Assembly: GCF_014649375.1 (NCBI RefSeq)
Contig: NZ_BMSX01000002.1
Location: 256,619 to 320,618 of the forward strand
Direction of reading: 5' to 3'
Origin: Streptomyces aurantiogriseus
GTDB taxonomy: Bacteria > Actinomycetota > Actinomycetes > Streptomycetales > Streptomycetaceae
DNA length: 64,000 nt
Shown: piece after piece, positions 1-8,150 of the stretch
Layout: every line of letters starts with the position of its first letter
Numbering within the stretch: position 1 is the stretch's first letter
Notes under the pieces: generated by a model
What the model was told of the DNA's origin: nothing
The model's input: only the letters and a program-made list of their open reading frames with translations
Databases searched by the model: none
Program-made: the position numbers and the translations under genes

Positions 1-22
1 CGGTGGGGCATGCGTGGTCGGA

Positions 23-71
23 GCCGTTTGCCGTTTGCCGTTTGCCGTTTGCCGTCTGCCGTAGGCCGCTG
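23..71. repeat. 7-bp tandem repeat (GCCGTTT)
   Basis: Four perfect copies of GCCGTTT (23-50) are followed by three decayed copies (GCCGTCT, GCCGTAG, GCCGCTG). It is a simple tandem array in non-coding DNA. I see no gene around it. Confidence 0.9.
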
Positions 72-387
72 GGCGCGCACGCGAGGTGCGCAGGATCAGG
101 CCGCCGGGACGTCCGAGCGATCGGCTCCCGCGGTGCGCCGGCGAACGATGCCGCCGGGAAGGACGGCCGCGATCAGTTCCGGCCCCGGCCCCGGCCTCTA
201 GAGCGCCTGGCGGCGAGCTGCCTGGGCCGAGGCAGGGGGAGAAGGTCTGCCAGTACCGGGTCTGACGGTTGAGTTTTTCGCGTGCCCGGCCGTTGGCGCG
301 GCGTGTCCGGGCAGGCCACTCGCTCAGGGGGGCGGGCGGGCGGGTGTTGTGCGGTCATGTCGCTCTCACTTCTGACCGGAAGCCTCT
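72..387. other. Intergenic stretch with no recognisable gene
   Basis: No reading frame here shows a family motif, a plausible ribosome binding site or membrane character. It lies upstream of the TetR gene and probably contains part of its promoter region. Confidence 0.5.
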
Positions 388-426
388 CTGACGCCTGTCA
401 GATTAGCCTCAATCTGACGGGTGTCA
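388..426. promoter_or_regulatory. Paired TGAC-N4-GTCA dyads, candidate TetR operator
   Basis: Two copies of TGACnnnnGTCA lie at 389-400 (within CTGACGCCTGTCAG) and 415-426, with centres 26 bp apart, about 60-100 bp before the TetR start. Two in-phase palindromes just upstream of a TetR gene suggest autoregulation. The dyads are seen directly and the role is inferred. Confidence 0.55.
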
Positions 427-488
427 AGTAACTGTCCGCGCCCCTAGGATGGGTGCGGACAGACCGGCAGGAAGTCAGGGAGGCATGC

Positions 489-1154
489 ATGGGAGCAAGG
501 GTCGAAGCCGCTCGACGGCCGGGGCGGCCCGGCGCGGACACTCCCGCCGTGCCCGACGAGGCCAGCATCCTGCTGCGCGGGCTCGAAGCCTTCGCGGAAC
601 TGGGCTACGACCGTGCCTCCGCCCGCGAACTGGCCCGCCGCCTGAGCGTCAGCCACAACTTCATCAACGACCGGTACGGCTCCAAGGCGGCCTTCTGGCG
701 TGCGGTGGTGGACTTCGCTCTGGGGTCGCAGCTGGCGCGGCTGCCGGAGGCGGATCCCTCGGTGGACGACGCCGAGCGGCTGCGGCAGATCATCACCGGC
801 TTCTACCGGACGGCGGCGGACGCGCCGCTGATCTCCCGGCTCCTCGTCGACGAACTCAACCAGGACACGGAGCGGTTGGACTACCTGTACGAGCGCTACA
901 TCGCCCCGACCCTGCAGACCCTGGTGCCCAGCATCGAGCGGCTCGTCGCCTCCGGGCGCATGGCCCCCATTCCGATGCATGTGCTGTTCTTCGCCGTCAT
1001 CCCGCCCGTCTCGGGCATGCTGGACATGCCTCTGGCGCGGCGCCTGGGCAGGCCCGAGCCGGCCACGCCGGAGCAGCTGACGGCCACGGCGGAGTCGCTG
1101 GCGGCGCTCGTGGTCAACGGACTGCTCGCCACGGGTTCGGACACGCATCGCTGA
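489..1154 (+). CDS. TetR-family transcriptional regulator
   Basis: A 221-residue one-component repressor. The N-terminal helix-turn-helix spans roughly residues 25-70 and includes the stretch ARELARRLSVSHNFINDRYG followed by a KAAFW segment, typical of TetR. The rest is an all-helical ligand-binding and dimerisation domain that I cannot assign to a ligand. I chose the ATG at 489 because GGGAGG at 478-483 is well spaced from it; an in-frame ATG at 453 lacks such a site. It is followed by a hairpin and then by an OFA-type antiporter in the same orientation. Control of that transporter is plausible but not shown. Confidence 0.85.
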   Translation: MGARVEAARRPGRPGADTPAVPDEASILLRGLEAFAELGYDRASARELARRLSVSHNFINDRYGSKAAFWRAVVDFALGSQLARLPEADPSVDDAERLRQIITGFYRTAADAPLISRLLVDELNQDTERLDYLYERYIAPTLQTLVPSIERLVASGRMAPIPMHVLFFAVIPPVSGMLDMPLARRLGRPEPATPEQLTATAESLAALVVNGLLATGSDTHR

Positions 1155-1179
1155 GCGCCGTCACTCCGTGAGGAACCCG

Positions 1180-1209
1180 TCATCCCGTGCGGAATCCGTC
1201 ACGGGATGA
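1180..1209 (+). terminator. Hairpin after the TetR gene
   Basis: TCATCCCGTG (1180-1189) and CACGGGATGA (1200-1209) form a perfect 10-bp stem with a 10-nt loop. There is no U-run, as is common for actinobacterial terminators. It separates the TetR gene from the next promoter region. Confidence 0.55.
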
Positions 1210-1242
1210 GGAACCCGGCGTGGGCCGACCGCTCGTCGCAGC

Positions 1243-1267
1243 CCGCATACCGTTCACCGCATACCGT
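1243..1267. promoter_or_regulatory. Direct repeat CCGCATACCGT x2 upstream of antiporter gene
   Basis: The 11-mer CCGCATACCGT occurs at 1243-1253 and 1257-1267, 14 bp apart and 50-75 bp before the antiporter start. The second copy continues into GTCGAC. It may be a regulator site. The repeat is seen directly and the function is inferred. Confidence 0.4.
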
Positions 1268-1317
1268 CGACGCGCCGCCTTTTCAACGGGCGTGATCCTT
1301 CCTACCGTTCCGGACTC

Positions 1318-2664
1318 ATGAGTCCCCCCATCGCGCCGCCCGGCTGGAGCCGCTGGCTCGTCCCCCCGGCCGCTCTCTCGGTCCATCTCTCCATCGGGCA
1401 GGCCTATGCCTGGTCCGTCTTCAAGCCGCCGCTCGAATCCGCGCTGGGCCTCAGCGGCACGCAGAGCGCGCTGCCCTTTCAGCTCGCCATCGTCATGCTG
1501 GGTTTGTCCGCCGCTTTCGGTGGCACGCTCGTCGAACGCAACGGGCCGCGCTGGGCGATGACCGTCGCCCTGGTCTGCTTCTCGTCCGGCTTCCTGATCT
1601 CCGCGCTCGGCGCCGCCACCGAGCAGTACTGGCTGATCGTCCTCGGCTACGGCTTCGTCGGCGGCATCGGCCTCGGCATCGGGTACATCTCGCCCGTCTC
1701 CACACTGATCAAGTGGTTCCCGGACCGCCCTGGCATGGCCACCGGCATCGCCATCATGGGCTTCGGCGGTGGCGCGCTCATCGCCTCGCCCTGGTCGGCC
1801 CAGATGCTGGAGTCGTTCGGCGCCGACCCCTCCGGGATCGCTGTCGCGTTCCTCGTCCACGGGATTTCGTATGCAGTCTTCATGACGCTGGGTGTCCTGC
1901 TGGTGCGGGTGCCGCGCGCCACCGAGTCGGTCGCGGGCGGCGGGCCGAGCGCCGGGCAGGGGGTGCAGGTCTCCGCCCGCAGCGCGGTGCGCACCCCGCA
2001 GTTCTGGTGCCTGTGGGTCGTGCTCTGCATGAACGTGACCGCCGGTATCGGGATTCTGGAGAAGGCCGCCCCGATGATCACGGACTTCTTCGCCGGCACC
2101 TCCACCCCGGTGTCCGTGACGGCCGCCGCGGGCTTCGTCGCCCTGCTGTCCGCGGCCAACATGGCGGGCCGCATCGGCTGGTCGTCCACCTCGGACCTGA
2201 TCGGCCGGAAGAACATCTACCGCGTCTACCTGGGCGTCGGCGCCCTGATGTACGGGCTGATCGCCCTGGTCGGCGACTCCTCCAAGCCGCTGTTCATCCT
2301 GTGCGCGCTGGTGATCCTCTCCTTCTACGGCGGCGGCTTCGCCACGATCCCGGCCTATCTGAAGGACCTGTTCGGGACCTACCAGGTCGGCGCGATCCAC
2401 GGGCGGCTGCTCACCGCCTGGTCCACGGCCGGTGTCCTCGGCCCGCTGATCGTGAACTGGATCGCCGACCGGCAGGAGGAGGCCGGCAAGGACGGCTCGT
2501 CCCTCTACACCCTCTCCCTGTTCATCATGATCGGGCTGCTCGCCGTCGGCTTCGTCGCGAACGAACTCGTCCGGCCCGTCCACGCCCGCCACCACCACGT
2601 CCCCGCCCCGAGGGAGGCCGCCGATGTCGCACCCCACCAGCCCCAGCAGCCCGAGTCCGCCTGA
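1318..2664 (+). CDS. OFA-family MFS transporter (oxalate/formate antiporter-like)
   Basis: A 448-residue integral membrane protein with about 12 hydrophobic segments and a short polar tail (HARHHHVPAPREAADVAPH). The N-terminal QAYAWSVFKPPL segment and the GPRWAM loop after the second helix are characteristic of the OFA branch of the MFS, whose known members exchange oxalate for formate or carry related carboxylates. Substrate is not readable from sequence. The last 41 bp overlap a small membrane-protein ORF in another frame. A second OFA transporter lies at 25807-27198 in the oxalate-type cluster, so this copy may serve the same or a related monocarboxylate. Confidence 0.85.
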   Translation: MSPPIAPPGWSRWLVPPAALSVHLSIGQAYAWSVFKPPLESALGLSGTQSALPFQLAIVMLGLSAAFGGTLVERNGPRWAMTVALVCFSSGFLISALGAATEQYWLIVLGYGFVGGIGLGIGYISPVSTLIKWFPDRPGMATGIAIMGFGGGALIASPWSAQMLESFGADPSGIAVAFLVHGISYAVFMTLGVLLVRVPRATESVAGGGPSAGQGVQVSARSAVRTPQFWCLWVVLCMNVTAGIGILEKAAPMITDFFAGTSTPVSVTAAAGFVALLSAANMAGRIGWSSTSDLIGRKNIYRVYLGVGALMYGLIALVGDSSKPLFILCALVILSFYGGGFATIPAYLKDLFGTYQVGAIHGRLLTAWSTAGVLGPLIVNWIADRQEEAGKDGSSLYTLSLFIMIGLLAVGFVANELVRPVHARHHHVPAPREAADVAPHQPQQPESA

Positions 2665-2767
2665 CCGGCGGCCGCTGATCGCCTTCGCCTGGCTGTGGGT
2701 GGGGGCACCGCTCGCCTACGGGCTGTACGAGCTCGTACGGAAGGCGACGCAGCTGTTCACCGGGTAA
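2624..2767 (+). CDS. Small membrane protein, MFS transporter small-subunit type
   Basis: A 47-residue ORF starting at ATG 2624 behind GGGAGG (2612-2617) and ending at TAA 2767. A proline/serine-rich head is followed by one hydrophobic segment (LIAFAWLWVGAPLAYGLYEL) and a short basic tail ending in TQLFTG. The start lies inside the 3' end of the OFA transporter gene, which implies translational coupling. Short single-helix proteins of this kind are known next to OFA-type MFS genes and are named MFS small subunits. It is below most gene-calling length limits, so it is easily missed. Whether the two proteins form a complex here is inferred from the overlap. Confidence 0.8.
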   Translation: MSHPTSPSSPSPPDRRPLIAFAWLWVGAPLAYGLYELVRKATQLFTG

Positions 2768-2949
2768 GCGCGCGGCGGTCGGCCGGTGCCGTGCCGCACG
2801 CCCGGGGGTGCACCGCTCGGGCGTCCGCGGGTTAGAGGGAAGCCGACAACCCCGGCACCCGTTTCCTGTCGCTTCACGCGCCCGCGTACCCGTGAGTCAC
2901 TGATCAGACTGGTGAATCCCGCTACCCACGGCACCGAGGGGATCACCCA

Positions 2950-3897
2950 ATGAACGGCTCGCGCATCGCCGCCGTCGGCCACTACCAGCCCGCCAAGGTA
3001 CTCACCAACGAGGACCTGGCGGGCATGGTCGACACCAGTGACGAGTGGATCAGGAGCCGGGTGGGCATCCGTACGCGCCACATCGCCGGGCCCGACGAGC
3101 CCGTGGACGAGCTGGCCGCGCACGCGGCCGCCAAGGCGCTCGCGGCGGCCGGCCGTGCGCCCGCCGACATCGACCTGGTGCTGGTCGCCACCTCCACGGC
3201 CGTGGACCGTTCGCCGAACATGGCCGCCCGGGTCGCCGCGCGCCTCGGCATCCCGCGGCCGGCCACGATGGACGTCAACGTCGTGTGCGCCGGGTTCACC
3301 CACGCCCTGGCCACCGCCGACCACACCGTGCGGGCGGGCGGGGCCCGCCGGGCCCTGGTGATCGGGGCCGACAAGATGTCCGAGGTGACGGACTGGAGCG
3401 ACCGCACCACCTGCGTGCTCGTGGGTGACGGGGCGGGCGCGGCGGTGGTCGAGGCGTGTCCCGCCGGTGCCGAGCCCGGTATCGCGCCGGTGCTGTGGGG
3501 GTCGGTGCCCGAGATGGGGCACGCGGTGCGCATCGAGGGGCAGCCGGCCCGGTTCGCGCAGGAGGGGCAGAGCGTCTACCGCTGGGCGACCACCCAACTG
3601 CCGCCGCTCGCCCGGGAGGCCTGCGAGCGGGCCGGACTCACTCCCGAGGACCTCGCCGCCGTCGTCCTGCACCAGGCGAACCTGCGCATCATCGAGCCCC
3701 TCGCGGAGAAGATCGGCGCCGTCAACGCGGTCGTCGCCCGCGATGTCACCGAATCGGGGAACACCTCCGCGGCCAGCATTCCGCTCGCCTTCTCCAAGCT
3801 GGTGGAGCGGGGGGCGATCTCCACCGGCGATCCGGTGCTGCTGTTCGGCTTCGGCGGGAACCTGTCGTACGCCGGGCAGGTCGTACGCTGCCCGTGA
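2950..3897 (+). CDS. 3-oxoacyl-ACP synthase III-like (FabH family)
   Basis: A 315-residue thiolase-fold condensing enzyme. The FabH catalytic triad is complete: Cys113 in VNVVCAGF, His241 in LHQAN and Asn271 in SGNTSAAS. The N-terminal DEWIRSRVGIRTR segment is also typical. FabH enzymes condense acyl-CoA with malonyl-ACP, or transfer acyl groups in specialised pathways. No acyl carrier protein, malonyl-CoA:ACP transacylase or FabF lies nearby, so this is an orphan paralogue rather than the housekeeping initiation enzyme. The start is supported by GAGGGG at 2937-2942. Substrate and pathway cannot be read from context. Confidence 0.9.
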   Translation: MNGSRIAAVGHYQPAKVLTNEDLAGMVDTSDEWIRSRVGIRTRHIAGPDEPVDELAAHAAAKALAAAGRAPADIDLVLVATSTAVDRSPNMAARVAARLGIPRPATMDVNVVCAGFTHALATADHTVRAGGARRALVIGADKMSEVTDWSDRTTCVLVGDGAGAAVVEACPAGAEPGIAPVLWGSVPEMGHAVRIEGQPARFAQEGQSVYRWATTQLPPLAREACERAGLTPEDLAAVVLHQANLRIIEPLAEKIGAVNAVVARDVTESGNTSAASIPLAFSKLVERGAISTGDPVLLFGFGGNLSYAGQVVRCP

Positions 3898-3967
3898 GCG
3901 GCTGTGTCGTACGGCCGCGAAGGTGGCCGAGCGACGGTGTGACGCGGTCAACTGCGCCCGGCTCTGG

Positions 3968-3990
3968 CTACAGTGAGCCGTAGACTGTAG
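3968..3990. promoter_or_regulatory. Inverted repeat CTACAGT-N9-ACTGTAG upstream of GntR gene
   Basis: CTACAGT (3968-3974) and ACTGTAG (3984-3990) are perfect inverted arms about 70 bp before the GntR start. The same half-sites, TACAGT and ACTGTA with 8 bp between them, occur in the oxalate-operon promoter at 32457-32480. FadR-type regulators usually bind such short dyads and often autoregulate. Confidence 0.55.
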
Positions 3991-4058
3991 ACGAAAGACA
4001 ATCGATACTGGCTATCCGGCCGCAGGCGCCCGGCGCTGCCCAGGAGGGGGACCGACCG

Positions 4059-4736
4059 ATGTTGTCGACAGGACTGCCGCAGGGTGCGGTGCCCAAGCTC
4101 GAACGCCCCGGCCCGCTGCGCGAGCGCGTCTACGAGGCGCTGCTCGAACTCATCACCACCCGTGCGCTGCAACCCGGCCAGCACCTCGTCGAGAGCGAAC
4201 TCGCCGGGCACCTCGGCGTCTCCCGTCAGCCCGTACGCGAGGCGCTGCAGCGGCTGAACACCGAGGGATGGGTCGACCTGCGGCCCGCCCAGGGCGCCTT
4301 CGTGCACGAGCCCACCGAGGAGGAGGCCGATCAACTCCTCACCGTGCGCACCCTGTTGGAGGCCGAGGCCGCCCGGCTCGCCGCCAGGAACGCGGACAAG
4401 TCCGGTATCGAGGCCCTGGACGAGATCCTGGCGCAGGGCATGCTGGCCGTCGCCTCCGACGACGTGGACGCCGCCGTCGCCCTCAACGCCCGCTTCCACG
4501 CGAAGATCATGGAGCTCGCGGGCAACGCGGTCCTCGCCGAACTGGCGGCGCAGGTCGACCGCCGGGTGCGCTGGTACTACACGCCGGTCGCGCGGCAGCG
4601 CGGACACCAGTCCTGGATCGAACACCGGGATCTGATCGCCGCCATCGTCGAGGGCGACGAGCAGCGCGCCACGCAGCTCATGCGTGAGCACACGGAGCAC
4701 ACGCGCCGCTCCTACCACGCGCGCCAGGGGGCGTAG
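4059..4736 (+). CDS. GntR-family regulator, FadR/FCD type
   Basis: A 225-residue regulator. Residues about 15-85 are a GntR winged helix with VYEALLELITTRALQPGQHL and ELAGHLGVSRQPVREALQRL. The remainder is an all-helical FCD ligand domain containing ARFHAKIMELAGN and the late His segment IEHRDLIAAI. FCD regulators usually sense small organic acids or acyl compounds. AGGAGGGGG at 4042-4050 supports the ATG at 4059. An inverted repeat 70 bp upstream matches half-sites in front of the oxalate-type operon 28 kb away, so this protein is a candidate regulator of that operon as well as of itself. Confidence 0.88.
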   Translation: MLSTGLPQGAVPKLERPGPLRERVYEALLELITTRALQPGQHLVESELAGHLGVSRQPVREALQRLNTEGWVDLRPAQGAFVHEPTEEEADQLLTVRTLLEAEAARLAARNADKSGIEALDEILAQGMLAVASDDVDAAVALNARFHAKIMELAGNAVLAELAAQVDRRVRWYYTPVARQRGHQSWIEHRDLIAAIVEGDEQRATQLMREHTEHTRRSYHARQGA

Positions 4737-4911
4737 CCCGTCGGCCGGGGTCGCTCTGCGGCCCGAGTGCCCGACGGCGCGCAGGTCCCGGCCCGGCACC
4801 TCGCCGAGGACGTGGACCCAGCCGTCGGGCAACAGGGCTCGGATACAGCGAGTTCAAGGGCGTTGCTCGCGAACTCCTGTGCACAGGGCCCGTTAGGCGA
4901 GCGGTCTTTGC

Positions 4912-4936
4912 AACTCCGCAAAAATTTCGCAGAGTT
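4912..4936. promoter_or_regulatory. A+T-rich imperfect dyad, candidate ROK operator; rest of 4737-5195 without gene
   Basis: AACTCCGC (4912-4919) and GCAGAGTT (4929-4936) flank an A/T core, giving a near-palindrome in otherwise G+C-rich DNA about 260 bp before the ROK gene. I see no credible gene in the 460-bp gap between 4737 and 5195, so this is probably promoter DNA. The ROK link is inferred. Confidence 0.35.
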
Positions 4937-5195
4937 CGGCGCCGCGATTCCCGTCGCACCCGTTCACCCGAAACGCGCGGGCGTGTGGTCGGCGCGCCAT
5001 TCGGAAGCGGGCCTTCGCAGGCGTCAGGCCGTCTCGTGCCGTGCCCTCACCGGCATCCTGGCCGCACGTCTTTGTCCTGCGAGTGGAGAAAGTTGGCGGC
5101 AATCCGTGCACGACTTCTTCCCACCCCCGGTAACCGCTGCTACGTTCCCCTCGAAAGCTCGACAGCAGGCGGCCGATCGAGGCGGGGAGGGGCTC

Positions 5196-6386
5196 GTGAG
5201 ACGTATGACGGCACGACCCGCGAACGCGCATCAGGCCCGTCTGCTCAAGCTGTTGCGCGACGGCGGCCCCAACTCCCGTGCGCAGCTGGGTGATCAGATC
5301 GACCTGTCACGGTCCAAGCTGGCCGTGGAGGTGGACCGGCTGCTGGAGACGGGGCTGGTCGTGGCCGACGGACTCGCCGCCTCGCGCGGCGGCCGTCGCT
5401 CCCACAACGTCCGGCTCAACCCCGGACTGCGCTTCCTCGGCGTGGACATCGGCGCGACCTCGGTCGACGTCGCGGTCACCAACGCCGAACTGGAGACCCT
5501 CGGACACCTCAACCAGCCCCTCGACGTGCGTGAGGGACCGGTCGCGGTCTTCGAGCAGGTCCTCGCCATGGCCGCGAAGTTGAGGGCGACCGGACTCGCC
5601 GAGGGCTTCGACGGCGCCGGCATCGGCGTCCCGGGCCCGGTCCGCTTCCCCGAGGGCGTACCGGTCGCGCCGCCGATCATGCCCGGCTGGGACGGCTTCC
5701 CCGTGCGGGAGGCGCTCAGCCAGGAACTCGGCTGTCCGGTCATGGTCGACAACGACGTGAACCTGATGGCGATGGGGGAGCAGCACGCGGGCGTCGCCCG
5801 CTCCGTGGGCGACTTCCTCTGCGTCAAGATCGGCACCGGCATCGGCTGCGGCATCGTCGTCGGCGGCCAGGTCCACCGCGGGACGACCGGCAGCGCCGGC
5901 GACATCGGGCACATCCAGGCCGTGCCCGACGGCCGCCCCTGCGCCTGCGGCAACCGAGGGTGCCTGGAAGCCCACTTCAGCGGCGCGGCCCTGGCCCGCG
6001 ACGCCGTGGAGGCGGCCCAGCAGGGCCTCTCGGCGGAACTCGCGACCCGGCTGGAGACGAACGGCGGCCTCACCGCCGCCGACGTCGCCGCCGCGGCCGC
6101 CGCGGGCGACGCCACCTCCCTCGACCTGATCCGCGAGGGCGGCAACCGCGTCGGCCAGGTCATCGCCGGACTCGTCTCGTTCTTCAACCCCGGCCTGGTG
6201 GTGATCGGCGGCGGTGTGACCGGCCTCGGCCACACCCTGCTCGCCGCCATCCGCACCCAGGTCTACCGCCAGTCACTGCCCCTGGCGACCGGCAACCTGC
6301 CCATCGTCCTGGGCGAGTTGGGCCCCACCGCCGGCGTGATCGGCGCGGCCCGCCTGATCAGCGACCACCTGTTCTCACCCGCGTAG
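5196..6386 (+). CDS. ROK-family transcriptional repressor
   Basis: A 396-residue protein. The N-terminal winged helix (about residues 5-65, RAQLGDQIDLSRSKLAVEVD) is followed by a sugar-kinase-fold domain. GVDIGATSVDVA is the phosphate-1 loop, and CACGNRGCLEAHFS is the ROK zinc signature CxCGxxGCxE. ROK repressors respond to sugars and control adjacent uptake genes. I chose GTG 5196 because GGGGAGG (5184-5190) is 5 bp upstream; the ATG at 5205 would be 14 bp away. The gene is followed by a ribose-type ABC transporter, its probable target, across a gap containing 31-bp repeats. Confidence 0.9.
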   Translation: MRRMTARPANAHQARLLKLLRDGGPNSRAQLGDQIDLSRSKLAVEVDRLLETGLVVADGLAASRGGRRSHNVRLNPGLRFLGVDIGATSVDVAVTNAELETLGHLNQPLDVREGPVAVFEQVLAMAAKLRATGLAEGFDGAGIGVPGPVRFPEGVPVAPPIMPGWDGFPVREALSQELGCPVMVDNDVNLMAMGEQHAGVARSVGDFLCVKIGTGIGCGIVVGGQVHRGTTGSAGDIGHIQAVPDGRPCACGNRGCLEAHFSGAALARDAVEAAQQGLSAELATRLETNGGLTAADVAAAAAAGDATSLDLIREGGNRVGQVIAGLVSFFNPGLVVIGGGVTGLGHTLLAAIRTQVYRQSLPLATGNLPIVLGELGPTAGVIGAARLISDHLFSPA

Positions 6387-6396
6387 ACACCGACTT

Positions 6397-6497
6397 CGTA
6401 CGGCACATCCCCGCACCGCTCCCTCCGCGTACGGCACATCCCCGCACCACTCCCTCCGCGTACGACATACCGCAGAACCCCCACCGCGTACGGCACG
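6397..6497. repeat. 31-bp tandem repeat between ROK and ABC transporter genes
   Basis: Two adjacent 31-bp units (6397-6427 and 6428-6458) starting CGTACGGCACATCCCCGCAC differ at one position. Shorter decayed copies starting CGTACG follow at 6459 and 6487. The array fills most of the 240-bp gap before the transporter ATPase gene, where an operator array or regulatory leader could sit. No gene is visible in the gap. Confidence 0.75.
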
Positions 6498-6626
6498 CAC
6501 ACCCCCATCAGCACCCTCCTCGCACCACACCACCAGCACAGCGCCCTGCTCTGCCCTGCCCGGAAACGCCCTACACCCCGCGTTCCGCCCTGACTCCGGC
6601 CCGCACGCCCGCCGAGGGGAACCCAC

Positions 6627-8150
6627 ATGGCACCAGAACCACCGCTTCTCAGCATGTCCGGCATCACCAAGTCGTTCCCCGGAGTCCGGGCCCTGGACGG
6701 CGTCGACCTCGACGTCCAGGCCGGCGAAGTGCACTGCCTGCTGGGCCAGAACGGCGCCGGCAAGTCCACCCTGATCAAGGTTCTGGCCGGCGCCCACCAG
6801 CCCGACGGCGGCACGATCCGCTGGCGCGGGGAGGACGTCACCCTGCGCTCGCCGATCGCCGCGATGCGCCTCGGCATCGCCACCATCTACCAGGAACTCG
6901 ACCTGGTGGAGCACCTGTCGGTGGCCGAGAACGTCCATCTCGGCCACGAACCCACGACCGCCGGCTTCGTCGTACGGGGAAAGGCCGCACGTGCCTCAAC
7001 AGCCGCCCTGCTGCATCGACTTGGGCATCCGGAGATCGACCCGGCCCGTCTGGTGGGCGAGTTGTCGGCGGCCCAGCAGCAGATCGTCTCCATGGCGCGG
7101 GCCCTCTCGCACGACGTCCGGCTGATCGTGATGGACGAGCCGTCGGCCGCCCTCGACCCCGACGAGGTCGACAACCTGTTCCGCATCGTCGGCGACCTCA
7201 CCGCCGACGGCGTCGCCGTCGTCTACATCTCGCACCGACTGGAGGAGATCCGGCGCATCGGCGATCGGGTGACCGTGCTGAAGGACGGCCGGGCGGTGGC
7301 CGGGGCACTGCCCGCGAAGACGACACCGACCCGTGAGGTCGTCGCGCTGATGACGGGACGCAACGTCGAGTACGTCTTCCCCGAGCGGCCTGTGACGGAC
7401 GCGCCGGCGGCCGGGAAGCCGCTGCTGGAGGTGCGCGGCCTCGCCCGGGACGGCGAGTTCGAACCCCTCGACCTGACCCTGTACCCCGGGGAGATCGTCG
7501 GCCTCGCCGGACTGGTCGGCTCGGGACGCTCCGAGATCCTGGAGACGATCTACGGCGCCCGCAAGGCGACGGCCGGTCAGGTCGTCGTGGACGGACGGGC
7601 GTTGAGGCCGGGCAGTGTACGGTCGGCCGTACGCGCCGGGCTCGGTCTCGCCCCCGAGGAACGCAAGGCCCAGGCCCTGCTGATGCTGGAGTCCGTCACC
7701 CGCAACGTCTCCGTCTCCTCCCTCTCCCGCTTCTCGCGCGCCGGCTGGATCGACCGCGGCGCCGAACGCGACGCGGCCCGCGCCGCCACCCGTGAGCTGT
7801 CGCTGCGGCCCGACAACCCGTCCGTTCCGGTGCGCACCCTGTCCGGCGGCAACCAGCAGAAGGCCGTCCTGGCGCGCTGGATACTGCGGGGCTGTCGCGT
7901 TCTGCTGCTCGACGAACCAACGCGGGGTGTCGACGTCGGTGCCCGCGCCGAACTGTATGCAGTCGTCCGTCGACTGGCTGATGAAGGCCTCGGCGTGCTG
8001 CTGGTATCCAGCGAGGTCCCCGAGGTGCTCGGCCTCGCCGACCGCGTCCTGGTGCTCCGCGAGGGCCGCGTCGTCCACACCGCCCCCGCCCGTGAGCTCG
8101 ACGAACACCGCGTACTCGACCTCGTCATGGAAGGAAGCCCGGCGTCATGA
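6627..8150 (+). CDS. Sugar ABC transporter ATPase (ribose type, two ABC domains)
   Basis: A 507-residue fused double ATP-binding protein of the CUT2/RbsA class, which energises uptake of pentoses, hexoses or cyclitols. The first domain has Walker A GQNGAGKST at residues 40-48 and Walker B VMDEPSAAL. The second has a degenerate Walker A (GLVGSGRSE), the signature LSGGNQQKAVLAR and the Walker B LLLDEPTRGVDVG. GAGGGG lies 8 bp before the ATG. The stop overlaps the permease start in ATGA. An in-frame patch of unusual codons at 7953-7965 carries CTGTATGCAGTCG, a sequence repeated elsewhere in the window. Confidence 0.95.
   Translation: MAPEPPLLSMSGITKSFPGVRALDGVDLDVQAGEVHCLLGQNGAGKSTLIKVLAGAHQPDGGTIRWRGEDVTLRSPIAAMRLGIATIYQELDLVEHLSVAENVHLGHEPTTAGFVVRGKAARASTAALLHRLGHPEIDPARLVGELSAAQQQIVSMARALSHDVRLIVMDEPSAALDPDEVDNLFRIVGDLTADGVAVVYISHRLEEIRRIGDRVTVLKDGRAVAGALPAKTTPTREVVALMTGRNVEYVFPERPVTDAPAAGKPLLEVRGLARDGEFEPLDLTLYPGEIVGLAGLVGSGRSEILETIYGARKATAGQVVVDGRALRPGSVRSAVRAGLGLAPEERKAQALLMLESVTRNVSVSSLSRFSRAGWIDRGAERDAARAATRELSLRPDNPSVPVRTLSGGNQQKAVLARWILRGCRVLLLDEPTRGVDVGARAELYAVVRRLADEGLGVLLVSSEVPEVLGLADRVLVLREGRVVHTAPARELDEHRVLDLVMEGSPAS

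Noticed and set aside
6397..6497. The 31-bp repeats as a CRISPR array
   Set aside because: The units are directly adjacent without spacers, only two are well conserved, and no cas gene is present.
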